NCBI GenBank assembly: GCA_018292915.2 | Contig: JACVVK020000289.1 | Location: 244,501-308,500 of the forward strand | DNA: 64,000 nt | From: Batillaria attramentaria | Lineage: Eukaryota > Mollusca > Gastropoda > Batillariidae | Direction: 5' to 3' | Part shown: in pieces, positions 41,265-53,204 of the stretch | How positions within the stretch are numbered: position 1 is the stretch's first letter | Layout of the letters: every line of letters starts with the position of its first letter | The notes under the pieces: generated by a model | Database searches by the model: none | Seen by the model: the letters and a program-made list of their open reading frames with translations, nothing else | What the model was told of the DNA's origin: nothing | Translations under genes and position numbers: made by a program

Positions 41265-41267
<3 letters not shown>

Positions 41268-41839
41268 GCATATTCCTGCACAGTGGGCCGTCTACATCTC
41301 CTAAATTCCCTCTCCCTGCCCACTCAGGCACTGCAACCTTGATGAACACTTTAATCACACTCACACTAACAATTGATCAGTAGGAATCGGCTGGATACAT
41401 ATTTCATGGTGGAGTTCTCTGAAATGTTGTCTGAGTAACACGGGTGCTGCATTATATTTACCCCTCGTCTTGCTGAATTAATCCTATGCTGAAAAAGCCA
41501 CTGAGGTAGTCCAGAATGTTCTGTTTTCAGCGTGACCAGGGTTAAAAGAAATGGCAATATTTACTGACTGTCCCTGTATGCTGACTTTCATCTTGAACTA
41601 CACATACCTCAGAATATCTTTTAAGTTCTCATGTATTTTTATACGGATGTGAATTTTGATACTTTTGTTTAAAGGTGTGTATTTGGATGTTTCGTGGAGA
41701 GAGGGTGACTGGTGTAACCTTAAACATGGCAGTCCTCTGTGGTCTACACTTGAGAAATCCTTCTTTTAATCCCTGTCAGGAATTTTCCTTGATGGGGGGT
41801 GGGGGGAGGGCAATTGGGAGTGGGATATTTTTGTTTCTT

Positions 41840-42233
41840 CAGGGTTCGCGTTAACTGGCAATGACGAGTAAATTACTGGTTATAAAGAGGAAATACTGGA
41901 AATTGTTTTAGCTGTCAGTCCCAGGGACTGGTTTTATTTTGCTGGGACTGGTTACAGATTTATGGGAGAAAAAATAAAAATGAACAGGCTGTTCGTAAAA
42001 AGAAAGAAAAAAAAAGAAGAAAAAAATGTTGATCGTTCATACAAATTTTGTGGCCCAGGCTTGACTAGCGGCACTTGCCTTATCTCTCTGAATTGTGCTT
42101 GCAAACATTTACATCATTATTTGCAGTGTTACCGGAAGTTTTTCACAGGGACTGGTTTTGCTTAGAGTCGCTAAAAAACGGTCGGGGTAGGAGGCGAGGG
42201 GACTGGTTTTGAAAAATCCTAGCGCGAACCCTG
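41840..42233. mobile_element. hAT-like MITE, 394 bp
   Basis: Left end CAGGGTTCGCGTTAAC and right end (reverse-complemented) CAGGGTTCGCGCTAGG are inverted repeats with the CAGGG start typical of hAT elements. GGGACTGGTTTT-type motifs recur four times inside. The flanking T/C-rich DNA resembles an 8-bp duplication but is not identical (TGTTTCTT versus TTCTTTCT). Confidence 0.7.
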
Positions 42234-42732
42234 TTCTTTCTTACTTTATGTTTATTTTTTAAAATTTATATATGTATTTGTTTTATAATGGAAGCAAGTG
42301 TAACCTATAACCAAATGTATCTACAATCTTTGATGCAACAGTTTTGGGTGGCACTTTTTGAGGGCTTTCTTTCAATTACATTTGTGTGATCTGTATCAGA
42401 ACTAACTTGAGCAGAGTGATCAATAAAAAGAAAGCTGTACTTGAAATCAACTACCCTCGGTTTATATATATGTCTATATATATATAGTATAGGAACAAAG
42501 GTGTCGCTAAAGCGCTCAGTCAGGTCAATTTGAAAGTAGGGGAAGTAAGTAAAGCTGAGAGCGCTAACTCGATCTAGGGGATGTGTAGGATGTTTCAGTG
42601 GTAGGATGGTAGATCCCCCCCCCCCCTCTCTCTCTCTCTCTCTCCACTGTGGCTTGTGTCCAGTGGTATACAAAGCACACATCTCCTTGATCTAGGTAGC
42701 TCTCTCAGCTTTACTTACTTCACCTAAGAATA

Positions 42733-42768
<36 letters not shown>

Positions 42769-43403
42769 CTCCTAGCTCTCCGCATTTTGAGCTGACTAAA
42801 CCCTTCACCACGGAGAAAATCAAACGCAAACGGACACACAGCTGGAGCAAAGACCGTAGCAACGGTCTTTGGCTGGAGGTTCTTCAATGTGTAACCCACT
42901 CGCTCGGTTCCGAAGCATTTCTTACAGCTTACAACAAGTTGTGCGCAGGAATTTCTGTAAGCCGTAAGTGATCCATAATTCAATTATTAACAATTCAAAT
43001 TAACAGTTTATCTCTGGTAAATCCTCGCAATATTGTATCGTTGAATAGGGGCAGGTCGAACATACGTTGGACCATGAATTTTTCATCGCGGTAATGTGCA
43101 TGGCTTCAGGCCATGCGAAGCAAAACCAACAGCAGGTAATATCTTCTGTCTGTCACTTCTGCGAACTGTACGCTATAGCTTTGCTTGCCAAATCGTTCCA
43201 TATTACTTGTTTTAAAAGAAAAGAAAAAAAAGAGGGCCTTTTTTTGTCCAGTTCGTGCCTCGATTTATTATGAACTAATTCCATTATTCCATAACACTGC
43301 GCATGACTCAAATACACACAATGTTTTATTTGGACAGCGCATTATAGGTCAATGACTTTGTGAATCTTCACATTTCAGTTGAGCAAAAAATCAAACCAAA
43401 ACA

Positions 43404-43439
<36 letters not shown>

Positions 43440-44128
43440 ACAAACAAACAAAGTCAGTGTTATGACAGAATTTATCGAGGAAAACATAAGTAAAAACCCG
43501 TTTACCCCGCGGTCAGTGCCGCAACCGAAGTTAATGCAATCGGGTTTTTTTTTTTTTTTCATTTATTGTTTGTAATTGACTTGTTTGTTTACGATGCTGG
43601 GACATGATCAAAATCACACAGGTTTTGGTGAGCTCTTCCCCAATAGTCTTATTGACAAGGTCATGAAGTTTCGTGGATCCATCGGGAAAATGAACTAAGC
43701 TACGGACGTTTGAATGAAAGTGTTGGTGCTATTGTACCCACGATGTACAACGAACGCTGTGACTTGTTCACTTATTGTCGCAAAACAGGACCGTTTTTCT
43801 AGTCATCCTTTTTTCCCTTTAAGTGAAACTCCCCGTTCCCCTATCCGATATACCTGCTGTTGTGCTAAAGGGTGGGGGGGGGGGGGATAAGTTAGTTAGT
43901 TAGTTAGTTATTTAGGGCTTAACGCCGCGCAAGCAACAGAGGCTAATTCGCGGCAAAGGGGGGGGGGGGGGATAAAAGAAATCCCATCTGAGTGACTAGG
44001 TTGGATTTTTTAATGTACACTGACACAACCTTGACTTTGTGACGGGGCCGACATTTAAGCCGGGAAACCAGAATGCACTAGGACTGTAAACACTGCACCC
44101 TATACATGTAATTCAGTATGGCCCATTT
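42234..44128. other. Gene-poor region
   Basis: One exon-like block lies at about 42775-42964 on the plus strand: CTCTCCGCATTTTGAGC follows a TCCTAG acceptor-like site, the frame reads KPFTTEKIKRKRTHSWSKD, and gtaagc/gtaagt donors follow. It contains a 10-bp-stem hairpin, CAAAGACCGT-AGCA-ACGGTCTTTG. No family is recognised, so I do not call it. At 43911-43956 a dispersed motif, TTAGGGCTTAACGCCGCGCA, also occurs inverted at about 61325-61370. Confidence 0.4.
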
Positions 44129-44400
44129 GGTGTAGTTCGTCCGTTAAGGGGTGCAAATGTATACCAGTCAATTCCGTCGATGTTTTGCATAAAGTAAAGT
44201 CGTACAACGAAGTCAGCGGCCACGTGACCTCACCTCGTCAGACCCCCGGAATACATTTGCACCCTCTCCCGCGTTGCGGGGATACGGTCGCCCCCGTTAG
44301 TGGACGGTTGGAGTTTATTTGCCCCTCCTGCACATGACTGCTATACATTTGCACCCCCCCCCCCCCCCCCCTTAACGGGCGAACTATACCATCCGAGCAC
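44129..44400. mobile_element. MITE with about 42-bp terminal inverted repeats
   Basis: Left end GGTGTAGTTCGTCCGTTAAG then GGGTGCAAATGTATACCAGTC; the inverted right end reads GGTATAGTTCGCCCGTTAAG, an expanded G run, then GGTGCAAATGTATAGCAGTC. The only length difference is the homopolymer. The target duplication is not clear. No coding capacity. Confidence 0.82.
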
Positions 44401-45602
44401 AGTTATGCTCTTCAAGTCAGCTTGGGCACCCAGAACACACGCGATATAGTCACCCGAAAAGAGGCGCTTTCTTGTGCAGCGAGGTACGAATCTGACTATT
44501 CCCCCAAGGAGACCAACCACTGATTCTCCGTGCAGACTGATGCAAGCAAGCCGGCGTCATAAAGTTCTGGCCCCTATAGTACTTGGACACCCCCGCCCAC
44601 CCCGTCCGTTACCTTTAATATTTTTGAAAACCCCTCCATCTGTTTTGGATTCTGGCCAACAAACAATCAACCAAAACAACTTTTCACAATCCGTTGTTCA
44701 CCAAGTGAAATCACATCTCACAAGGAATACAACAAGTTTTTTTTTTTTATTTTCCAATAAAAGACCTGGCAAGGGCACATGGACATGAAAAGAAAGGATA
44801 AAACAACAAAGCTTAGTGTCTGCGATCACGTGAAAAGTCACGAGAACCTCGCAGGCTCTACTGCTCTGTGTCGGTGCTCGGCGAGGTGAAGCAAGCCGCG
44901 GAACGTGCTGGCCACTGCTGTATGGTTTGGGAACACCTGAATATATCTCCATACGAAACTCGTCACCTCCGCACCACCTGACTGTAATTACCCGGGTCAC
45001 GGTTCAACCATCCTCGGCAAGGAGACACTGAAGTGCTTCTCAGTCTTTCAGTGCGCGGTGTACTGAGGTATTTTCGTGCAGCACAGACAAGCAAGGTGCG
45101 TCTCAGTTTCACCAAAATTCGGATACAGTGTTTCCAAGGTCTTTGGCGCCATTTTGTCCTTTCAGGATTTACTATGTTAGAAAATCAAAGCTGACCAGAG
45201 CCTACAGAGGTATGAAATTGCACTTTTCTGGCTTTCAATGCATGAAAGTTTTGTACCCTGTTCTGTCAGTCGTGTTCTGAATATTAAGTACTTGTAAGTC
45301 AAGATGTAATCACGTCTCTGTAATGAGGTATGTACAATGCACGGAGACAGCCGAATGGTAACGTTGTGTTGAAAGTGACTTTGCCTGAAGCGCAGATAGT
45401 CTTCGCATACGACTCTTCCAAAACAACAACAACAACAACAACAGCAAATTGAAACTGCAGCAAACATTTACTGGAAGTTTCGTGCTGTGTGACTGCGAGG
45501 TAACTTGACTCACAAGTATTACTTTTCAGAGTGATGACAGACTTTCGGCATACAGGACTCTTCAAACTTCAGCAAACTTCAGAAGAAAAACTTTTGTGTG
45601 GC

Positions 45603-45856
45603 GGTGTAACATGCGGGGTGTGCTAGCCCACTTCCCGCTTGAAGCTGGTAGCCTCCCTCTAGTCAAGCCTCATGCAGATTAACAATCTGTTTGATTAGAG
45701 CAGTGTTTCCAGCTTGAGAGTAAATCTGGCGTTTGAGGGTGGAGTATGGATGGCTAAGACTCAGTGGAGGGAATACATCCAGTTTTAAGCGGGAAGTGCG
45801 CCGGTATATATACCATATATATATGGAGCTGAGGAGTACATCCCGGGTATGACACC
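45603..45856. mobile_element. Palindromic foldback element
   Basis: Outer ends GGTGTAACATGCGGGGTG and (inverted) GGTGTCATACCCGGGATG pair, and the inner part is also self-complementary: CACTTCCCGCTTGAAGCTGG pairs with inverted CACTTCCCGCTTAAAACTGG. A related copy lies at 56091-56242. Confidence 0.7.
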
Positions 45857-47320
45857 GGACAGGTAACTTACAAATTCTTCAAGAACCTATGGAAATCGAT
45901 ATTTTCTTATGATCGGTACTCACCGGCAAAACGGACAGCGTTAATTTCTAGAACGTCGCTCCGCGGCGGAAGCTTTGCGTGAAATAATCATAATCATGAT
46001 AATGGCGGTGGGTAGAAATATAAGAATATTAAATGTTACAGAATACAAATATTTAACCATCCCTGTAAAAAATATACAGAACGATTTCCTTTCCATTTCA
46101 ATGCTCTTAAAAAAAATATTTTACCTGCGTAGGATTTTTACAGCCAGACACGTGACATGTGTGTAGGTATGGACTAAATCTGACGCAACGGGTCGTTAAT
46201 TTCATAAACACGTAGAAGCGTACGTGTATGAATCTGGGCGCTGAATGCAAATTAGGCCTAATGGCCTAATGACCTGTCCTCGATTCGTGTATGTGTCTCT
46301 TGCAGTATAGATCACAAGCACAGCTCAGGCAAATATTAATTTCACGTTAATTACGTTTCGACTTTTCCCCCTCAAGAAATCTTTCGTTTGACTGCTAGAA
46401 TACAAACATACTGTGTTAATTTGACTGCGTGTTTTACTGAATGCGTATCAAGAATCGAAACAAACAAGACCCTGCAGGACATAGGGGGAAAGTCAACGCC
46501 TAGGACCCTCCAGCGGTTGCCCCATGTGACTGGGTGATAACGTTAGAGCTTGAATAAAATTAACATCCGATCAACGCATCCGTTGCCTCTGATAACGATT
46601 AAGAGGAGCAAGACAGGGAGAACATCGCAGGAGATGTGCGCGTGAAACTGTGAGACGTAACTGGCTTGTTTTGGCAGCTACATCGTGTGGATTTATGAGA
46701 AGTTAGTTGAACGAGCTTCGTGAAGGACCCTCCGTTTGAAAGGAACGATAGTTCACCTTTTTATCTTTTCTTTGGACATTTCTTTGATAAGGGAGCTCGC
46801 TTGGAAGATATTAAACGGCTGTCAAGTGGGAAGTAATCTTTCGCTGCATTGTGAATTTATTGTCACACACAGGGGAGAAAACACGCAACCACCTTTGTTT
46901 TTGTTGTTGTTGTTTTTTTCCAGAAGCACGGCTATTCCATTTTCTTCCTGTCCTGGTTTGACGTCGGATCAAATTTCGGAAGAATTTCAAGAACTGAATC
47001 GAAAAAGACGCCATACATCTGCCCACAATTGAAAATGAAACTCTATCTTCAAACCTCCAGATCAGTTTACCCTTTGCGAAACACAAACGGTACACAAACA
47101 GAAAAACCAGCCGGCTTCGGCGAGAGAATGTGGCGGTAAACACCAGCTAGGATAGTTTTAAAACTGACCATCCACCAGTTGTTGAATGCTGTCCCAATTC
47201 GTCCACTTGGCGGGTACGTCACACTTTGAAGAAGACATAACAAGACAGGGCTGTTGAACGCTAAACCGAAACAGTTCAGACCAGACCCTTGCAGACTTCA
47301 GTTCAGTCGAAGTTTTCACG
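45857..47320. other. Upstream region of the Rab-like gene
   Basis: No supported exon. The last few hundred bases before 47321 should hold the promoter and 5' UTR, but I see no clear TATA box or upstream exon. Confidence 0.45.
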
Positions 47321-48051
47321 ATGGACGAGCACCATTCGCTCGCTCAGCACCTGGAAGTGAGCGGTGTGTCCGCGGGAGACAGCGAACACGTCCTGAGTCA
47401 GTCCCGGCCCCACACCCCGTCCCCTGGGGGTGAGAACTGGTGGAACAGTCGCTACGACTTCGCTGCCAAGATCATCATCCTGGGAAACTACGGGGTGGGC
47501 AAGACCACCCTGCTGAACACCCTCGGCAACCTGGAGGAGCCTGAAGATTCCGCTGGGTGCCGGTGTACCGCCTTCAGGCCGGGAGAGTACGTGGAGATGG
47601 AGGCCGTCCGCAACAACAAGAGGGTGCTCATTAGGATCATGGATACTGGAGGTAAGATCAGTTTAAACGGGCTAATTCCATCTTTGATAAGGCAGCTTTT
47701 GTTTTGGCACAGTTTCGCACGTGGGTGTGCCTGTACGCTCAAAATGCTCTATCTTGATGATGAGTACAGCTCTTAATGCGATACAATGTTGTTTACACTT
47801 TGCGCGAGCGGTCGAACATGCAAATTCTACGACTGTTGTTATACTACTGGAGCGCTCAGTGTGGGTCGTCGGGTAACGTGATTGAGGACGCTTCTCTTGT
47901 CTGAGTGACAGCATTACAGATGGCACTGCCCAGGTGTCAAAGTGGTGTATACACCCTCGAAAAACAGCTAACACGATAAGACTGTTAAGTCTGTCTGTGT
48001 GCATCATAGTTCGTTGCACTGCCAATTGCATGTATGCTGAGGGGATGTAAA

Positions 48052-48119
<68 letters not shown>

Positions 48120-48510
48120 TGTGTTGCTTTAACGGGCGCAGCGAGTCCTTGAAGTTGGAGAACGGCGCTCTATAAGAGCTATGTATTATTATTATTATTA
48201 TTATTATTACGATCTGTGAGCATAAAAATAGCATTAAACCCTTTAAGATGATGTTCGTGTTGGTGGTGGTGTGCTGCGGGATACAGTGGTGTGGTGTTGT
48301 TTGGTGTAGCACGACTGGTTGTGATGTGATAACCATACCGTATAACACAGTGTGGTAAAGTGCTGTAGTGTCTGTAGTGTGGTGCGGTGCGTAAGCTGTG
48401 TCGTGATGTCGTGTAGTGCTGATGTGGTGGTGTGGTGTGGTGTTGTGGCAGCGTTGTGCAGTGTGTGTGGGGCTGATGACGTGATGGCGTGTGCATGTGA
48501 TTACAGTGTG

Positions 48511-48564
<54 letters not shown>

Positions 48565-49214
48565 TGTTCTCGAAGCGCTGCAAAGGCCTTCCGACTTCAC
48601 CCCAAATTGCCTCTCTTTTTTTCCTTTTTTTTTTGTCTATTTTTTTTTTTTTTTTTGGGGGGGGGGGGGGGGGGGAGCAAAAAGATCATGGCAGACGCTC
48701 CACGTTACGTTCCGCATTGTTATTTTCGGTGTCGGCCTGTCTCGTGCACCCAAAGCACAGCCTAGAACCATTACCCGCATGTGACTCTATTCAGTTGTGA
48801 AATTGCAGTGCGCCGAACTATTCGGCTTGTGACAAAGGCTAGGGGTCAGGGCCGAGAGGGGTGAGGGGTCGGTGGTGGTGGTAAAAAAAACAACAACAAC
48901 AAAATCCAACAACAACCACTTCCCACAATAGGGTCGCAATGACGTCTACACTGAGATTTGAAGACCCGAGAAGCTCGCTTCCTTTGATGACGATTTTAAA
49001 TAGATGCACACAAACCTCTACAACAGTGTCTTGTGTGTGCGTGCATTAATAGCATTTGATTTCTTTTTCTCAGGGCAGCTTACCAAATTACGTAGAACCT
49101 TACTGTAAGTCATTCTTCGCTGAGTCACAGAACACCTGTTCAGGTCGTACGTCTTCCACGTGTTTCGTCATTATCATCGGGTCATGTGCTCTCTCTAGCT
49201 CTCCTCACACACAC

Positions 49215-49300
<86 letters not shown>

Positions 49301-49397
49301 GCACGCACGCACGCACACACGCACTCTCTCTCGCTCTCTCTCTCTCCGGCTCTCCAAGTGTCGGGGGGGGGGGGGAGGGAACAGGAAGCAGCAGTGT

Positions 49398-49453
<56 letters not shown>

Positions 49454-50120
49454 GACAAAGAGGAATTTGTTTCTTATCTTTTCCTCTTCTTCTTCTATTT
49501 TCTATTACGCAAGCATGAGTTGTTTTTTAGCCGTTCGGTGGAATTCAGCCGCCCCTATCCCAATTTCCACCATTTTCGTTTTTTTCCGCTGTTCCGCCTC
49601 CGAGGAAAAGACAACAACAAAAAAAGAAAAGAAAAAAAAAAAGTGGGACAAGCAGACAAGCAGGACAATTTATCAGTATCACGTATTCTAATTTTTTTTT
49701 TTATGTAAATGAATTATGCATTTCATATAAAATATTATAATCACCTCTCTTCCAGGCCAGGAAAGATTCCGCAGTATAACGTCGTCCTACTTCAGAGGTG
49801 CGCACGGGTGTCTCCTGATGTTTGACGTCACCAACGAGGAGTCATTTGACAGTATGATGAACTGGTGGGTCACTGTCTTGACACGCAATTGAAATGCCGT
49901 ACTCACACTGCGCAATTAAACTATCTCACTCCCTGTTTCCTTCTTGGACTTGGGGTGAAACACTGCGCGTGTATTTTTATGGTCATTTATAAGTGTAATA
50001 ACTGTTTGCAATTTAATAATAATGTATGATTTTGATTTAAAAGTCGTCTCCTGTGCTATCTGACGACTCTACTCGGCAAAAAGCCAGCCCCTTTACTCTG
50101 CTGTGTATTGAAAAAAAGAA

Positions 50121-50167
<47 letters not shown>

Positions 50168-50691
50168 CACACACACACACACACCAGTACGACCATGGCG
50201 CGATTTCCGACAGGACCACGTGTGGATTCTTCTCCTCTGGATCACGTGGAAGCCCACGTGGACGTCGCTGTGGACAGTGGTTACAACACCAAGGTCAAGA
50301 CGTTGGCGAATTAATTATGCTGATTGTGCTAACGACATGCGGCTCTTTCTTACGTCACACTCGTCACGTGTCAGGCCACGCAGCTGCCAAGTCTGACGGG
50401 GAGCCGCAATAGTCGAGATGGTAGAGAGTGGGATTGTTAATGCTCTGGTCGAGGGTTCCCCAAAAATTGGCTTCAGTGGTCGCTGTCGCATAGTTTTGAT
50501 TATTTTGTAATAATAATAATAATAATAATATGGGTATTTAAAGGACGCCCTCCCTCCCGCAGGAGCTCAGGGCGCCTTACCGTCAGCACGCACTCACTCA
50601 CACAGAAACACACACAACATACCTCAACACGTACATTTAACTACAAACACAGAATGTGCAGCATCATACACGGCCCCCCATTCCCTCGGCT

Positions 50692-50764
<73 letters not shown>

Positions 50765-51757
50765 GCGCCTAGAAGACAACGTGATGTGGCAACAGCTATT
50801 GGTTGAAGGCAATGAAGAATACCCTGCATACACAGTTCAGAACTCAGCCCGAAACACCCACCTCAACCCTGAAGCGCCCGGCGTGCTGCGCACCAGAGAG
50901 TACGTGGTTTTTCGCTGGGCTGAGTCAGTTCTAAACTGTGCGATGTCGCCCGCGGGTTCCAAAATCTCATCACATTACTGAGTCACGTGACTACTACTAG
51001 TCGTGTTCATCATAAACGTCGAGGATAAACAAACAAGCAGTTGGGGAAGTCGGTGGCTCAACGGTTTCAGCGTTGTTGGACTCGAGATCGAAAGGTTCCG
51101 GGTTCGAATCCCGACAGGGCCAAAATTTGTACAGGCCTTTTACACGTTGCTCCGCTTCCACTGACTGTGAACTGGATCCGTGTGTGTAACTTGTGATTTG
51201 TAACTTGTCCATTACAGCCAAGGATACATAAAATGTGGCCGAACTGGCAGTCTGACTGAATGGAATAAGTGTTCAGCTGGACTGTTCAGTTAGGGCAGCT
51301 ATCCCCTTCCCGTAACCCGCAACCTACCCCTTCGGGTCGTCTCCAGTGACCTCGTTGTGGCGGGGACGATAAACCCCAGCTAACAAAACAAGCAGTTGTC
51401 CCCCTTATCTCCCCTGGAGGCGGGAACGTTCAAATTTGAAATCATCATCATCACACAAGCAGTAGTATAAATCATGTTACCTAGACGCACGTGATCTTCT
51501 CCTGCTTGTTTCAGGTATAACGATCTGAACGTCTACGCCGCGGCAGATCACATCAACGCACTGCTGGTGGGTACCACTACGTCACACCGGGAGCGGCGAG
51601 TCTCGGCAGAACGCGCCTTCAAGCTGGCCGAGCAGCTTCAGATTACCTACGCCGAGACCAACGTACGTCACTCGTTGTATCAAGATAACGACGCACAGTC
51701 TTCATTTGCATGATACAAACCCTCAAACATACACACACACACACACACACACACACT

Positions 51758-51819
<62 letters not shown>

Positions 51820-52831
51820 CAGAGACTTTTGTGTCGCTGAAATTCTTCTTGAAGTTGTTTCGCTTCTTGTCATTACGTGGTCAGCAGTCCCTCTAAACAT
51901 TTTAATTTTCATACGATTTAGTCGGCGTACTTTCGCGGATTCCCGAAGGCGTGAAGTCGCGTATGCCTACATATTTTCCATATGTCTCCGGCGACTCTAA
52001 AATCATCTTTCTGATTGTCAAATGACGTTTAAAACCTGCAGAGGCTTTGGTCTATACTTCGAAAAAAAGGACAGCACAAGATTGCAGTTCGGAGGGGAAT
52101 TATGTCCAAAGAAGGACTAGACATGGCGGGCGGAGAGAGGGGCTTAGAGACGGGTACAGTTTGTGGGTGACTTTCACATTTGTATAAATTTCTATACACC
52201 GTTCTCATATACATATAACAAATCGTTAGTACCTGGGGTGATTTTCCAAAAAGAATCCAAGTACTAAACCCAGCAAAAAAAAAAAAAAAAAAAAAAAGGG
52301 GGGTGGGGGGTGGGGTGGCGGCAGTCGCGGTGGAAGTGTAAACTCAACTTCCGTCATCAAAAAAATTGGATTGTCGCTTTTGCATGAAAACAAAACAAAC
52401 AAAACAACCACGAAAAACAACAACACACAAACAAACATACACACGGCACGCAAACACACCACCACCCAAAAAACAAAACAAATAAACAACAACAAGAAAA
52501 CCCAAAAACTTCTTTTTAAAAAAAAAGGACAACTCTCAATACGGAATTTCGTAAAAGTGATACGGAAGGACAATCAGTCAATACGAATTTCCGTTATAAA
52601 ACGGAAGGAAAAACCACCCTTGTAGTACGTTTCCATTTCTCTCAGAACTTTCTCTTCCTTTCTATGTCCGCTCAGGTACGGGACCAGCAGACAGTGCTGT
52701 GGATTCTCCAGCGACTGGTGAACAGCGTGATCGTCAGCCGGGCCAGACGCCAGTCTCTGGCCATCACCATCATGCCCACACTCAGGGAACGGCCTGCCAA
52801 GAAGAAGAAAATCAAGTGCTGCGTCTTCTGA
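47321..52831 (+). CDS. Atypical Rab-like small GTPase, complete
   Basis: Four exons, 47321-47651, 49756-49864, 51515-51662 and 52676-52831, join in frame to 247 residues. An extended 45-residue N-terminus precedes the P-loop GNYGVGKT (55-62). Switch II is [20 protein letters not shown] (from 108) and [18 protein letters not shown] follows, all Rab-like. The guanine-specificity motif NKxD is missing: the matching strand reads [13 protein letters not shown] (164 on), and the SAK loop is ETNV. The C-terminus has a basic run, KKKKIK, then CCVF, a Rab-type double-cysteine prenylation end. It is probably a membrane-bound trafficking GTPase with altered nucleotide selectivity or scaffold function; that is inference. 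The first intron phase matches the gene at 60575. Confidence 0.88.
48122..48208 (+). repeat. LINE/SINE-type 3' tail
   Basis: CGGCGCTCTATAAGAGCTATG followed by (TATTAT)n is the usual end of a molluscan-type non-LTR element. It lies in intron 1 of the Rab-like gene and has no coding part. Confidence 0.5.
49074..49104 (+). other. Candidate alternative mini-exon of the Rab-like gene
   Basis: Thirty-one bases between a strong acceptor (ttctttttctcag) and a strong donor (gtaagt). It has the same length modulo 3 as exon 2 (109), so it could replace exon 2 without a frameshift, giving [13 protein letters not shown] in place of the switch II region. There is no direct support for use. Confidence 0.25.
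49206..49321 (+). repeat. (AC)n microsatellite
   Basis: About 116 bp of AC with occasional GCAC steps, followed by CT and poly-G, in intron 1 of the Rab-like gene. Confidence 0.95.
51044..51385 (+). mobile_element. tRNA-derived SINE, family 2, complete
   Basis: The head has an A-box-like TGGCTCAACGG and a B box GGGTTCGAATCCC. The body contains TTCAGCTGGACTGTTCAG and ends in GGACGATAAACCCCAGCTAA. AAACAAGCAGTTG is duplicated at 51031-51043 and 51386-51398. It differs in body and tail from family 1. It lies in intron 2 of the Rab-like gene. Confidence 0.9.
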
Positions 52832-52965
52832 TGTCACTGACCTGACGTGCGTCAGAAAACGGCGACCAGGGATCTAGCGGATGTAGCGGATCCAGAGTCC
52901 TTGGGCCCAAAGGCGAGAGTCAAGAGAGTGCGTTCTGAAGCCAAGGCATGTGGCCTGATATACGT

Positions 52966-53115
52966 CAGGGAAAGGCCAGCCGAGAGGACGAAAATCAATG
53001 CTGTGTCTGCTGTTGACGAGTGGGTAATCACCTTTGGAGAGTGGCCTCTATGACGGCAACTACATAGGCAATAGTTTTGGGAAACGGCTGGCCAAGTGGA
53101 AAATCAAATGCTGCG
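52966..53115 (+). repeat. Two decayed copies of the GTPase C-terminal tail
   Basis: The coding end AGGGAACGGCCTGCC ... AAAATCAAGTGCTGCGTC (52785-52831) is echoed at about 52967 (AGGGAAAGGCCAGCCGAGAG then AAAATCAATGCTGTGTC, one base lost) and at about 53076 (GGGAAACGGCTGGCCAAG then AAAATCAAATGCTGCGTC, which still reads KIKCCV). Both lie after the stop codon. Confidence 0.75.
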
Positions 53116-53198
53116 TCTCTCTATTCGACACGTGACTCAAGAACATTTTGTTGTTGTTGTATGTTTTTAACATGTTCACAGAACGGATGAAAAGACAA

Positions 53199-53204
53199 AT
53201 AAAC
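53199..53204 (+). terminator. Polyadenylation signal of the Rab-like gene
   Basis: An AATAAA hexamer in GACAAATAAACATATC, about 370 bp after the stop codon. Cleavage would follow within some tens of bases. Confidence 0.5.

Noticed and set aside
42775..42964. Exon-like block reading KPFTTEKIKRKRTHSWSKD
   Set aside because: Splice sites are plausible, but no partner exon or family could be found; left as a note only.
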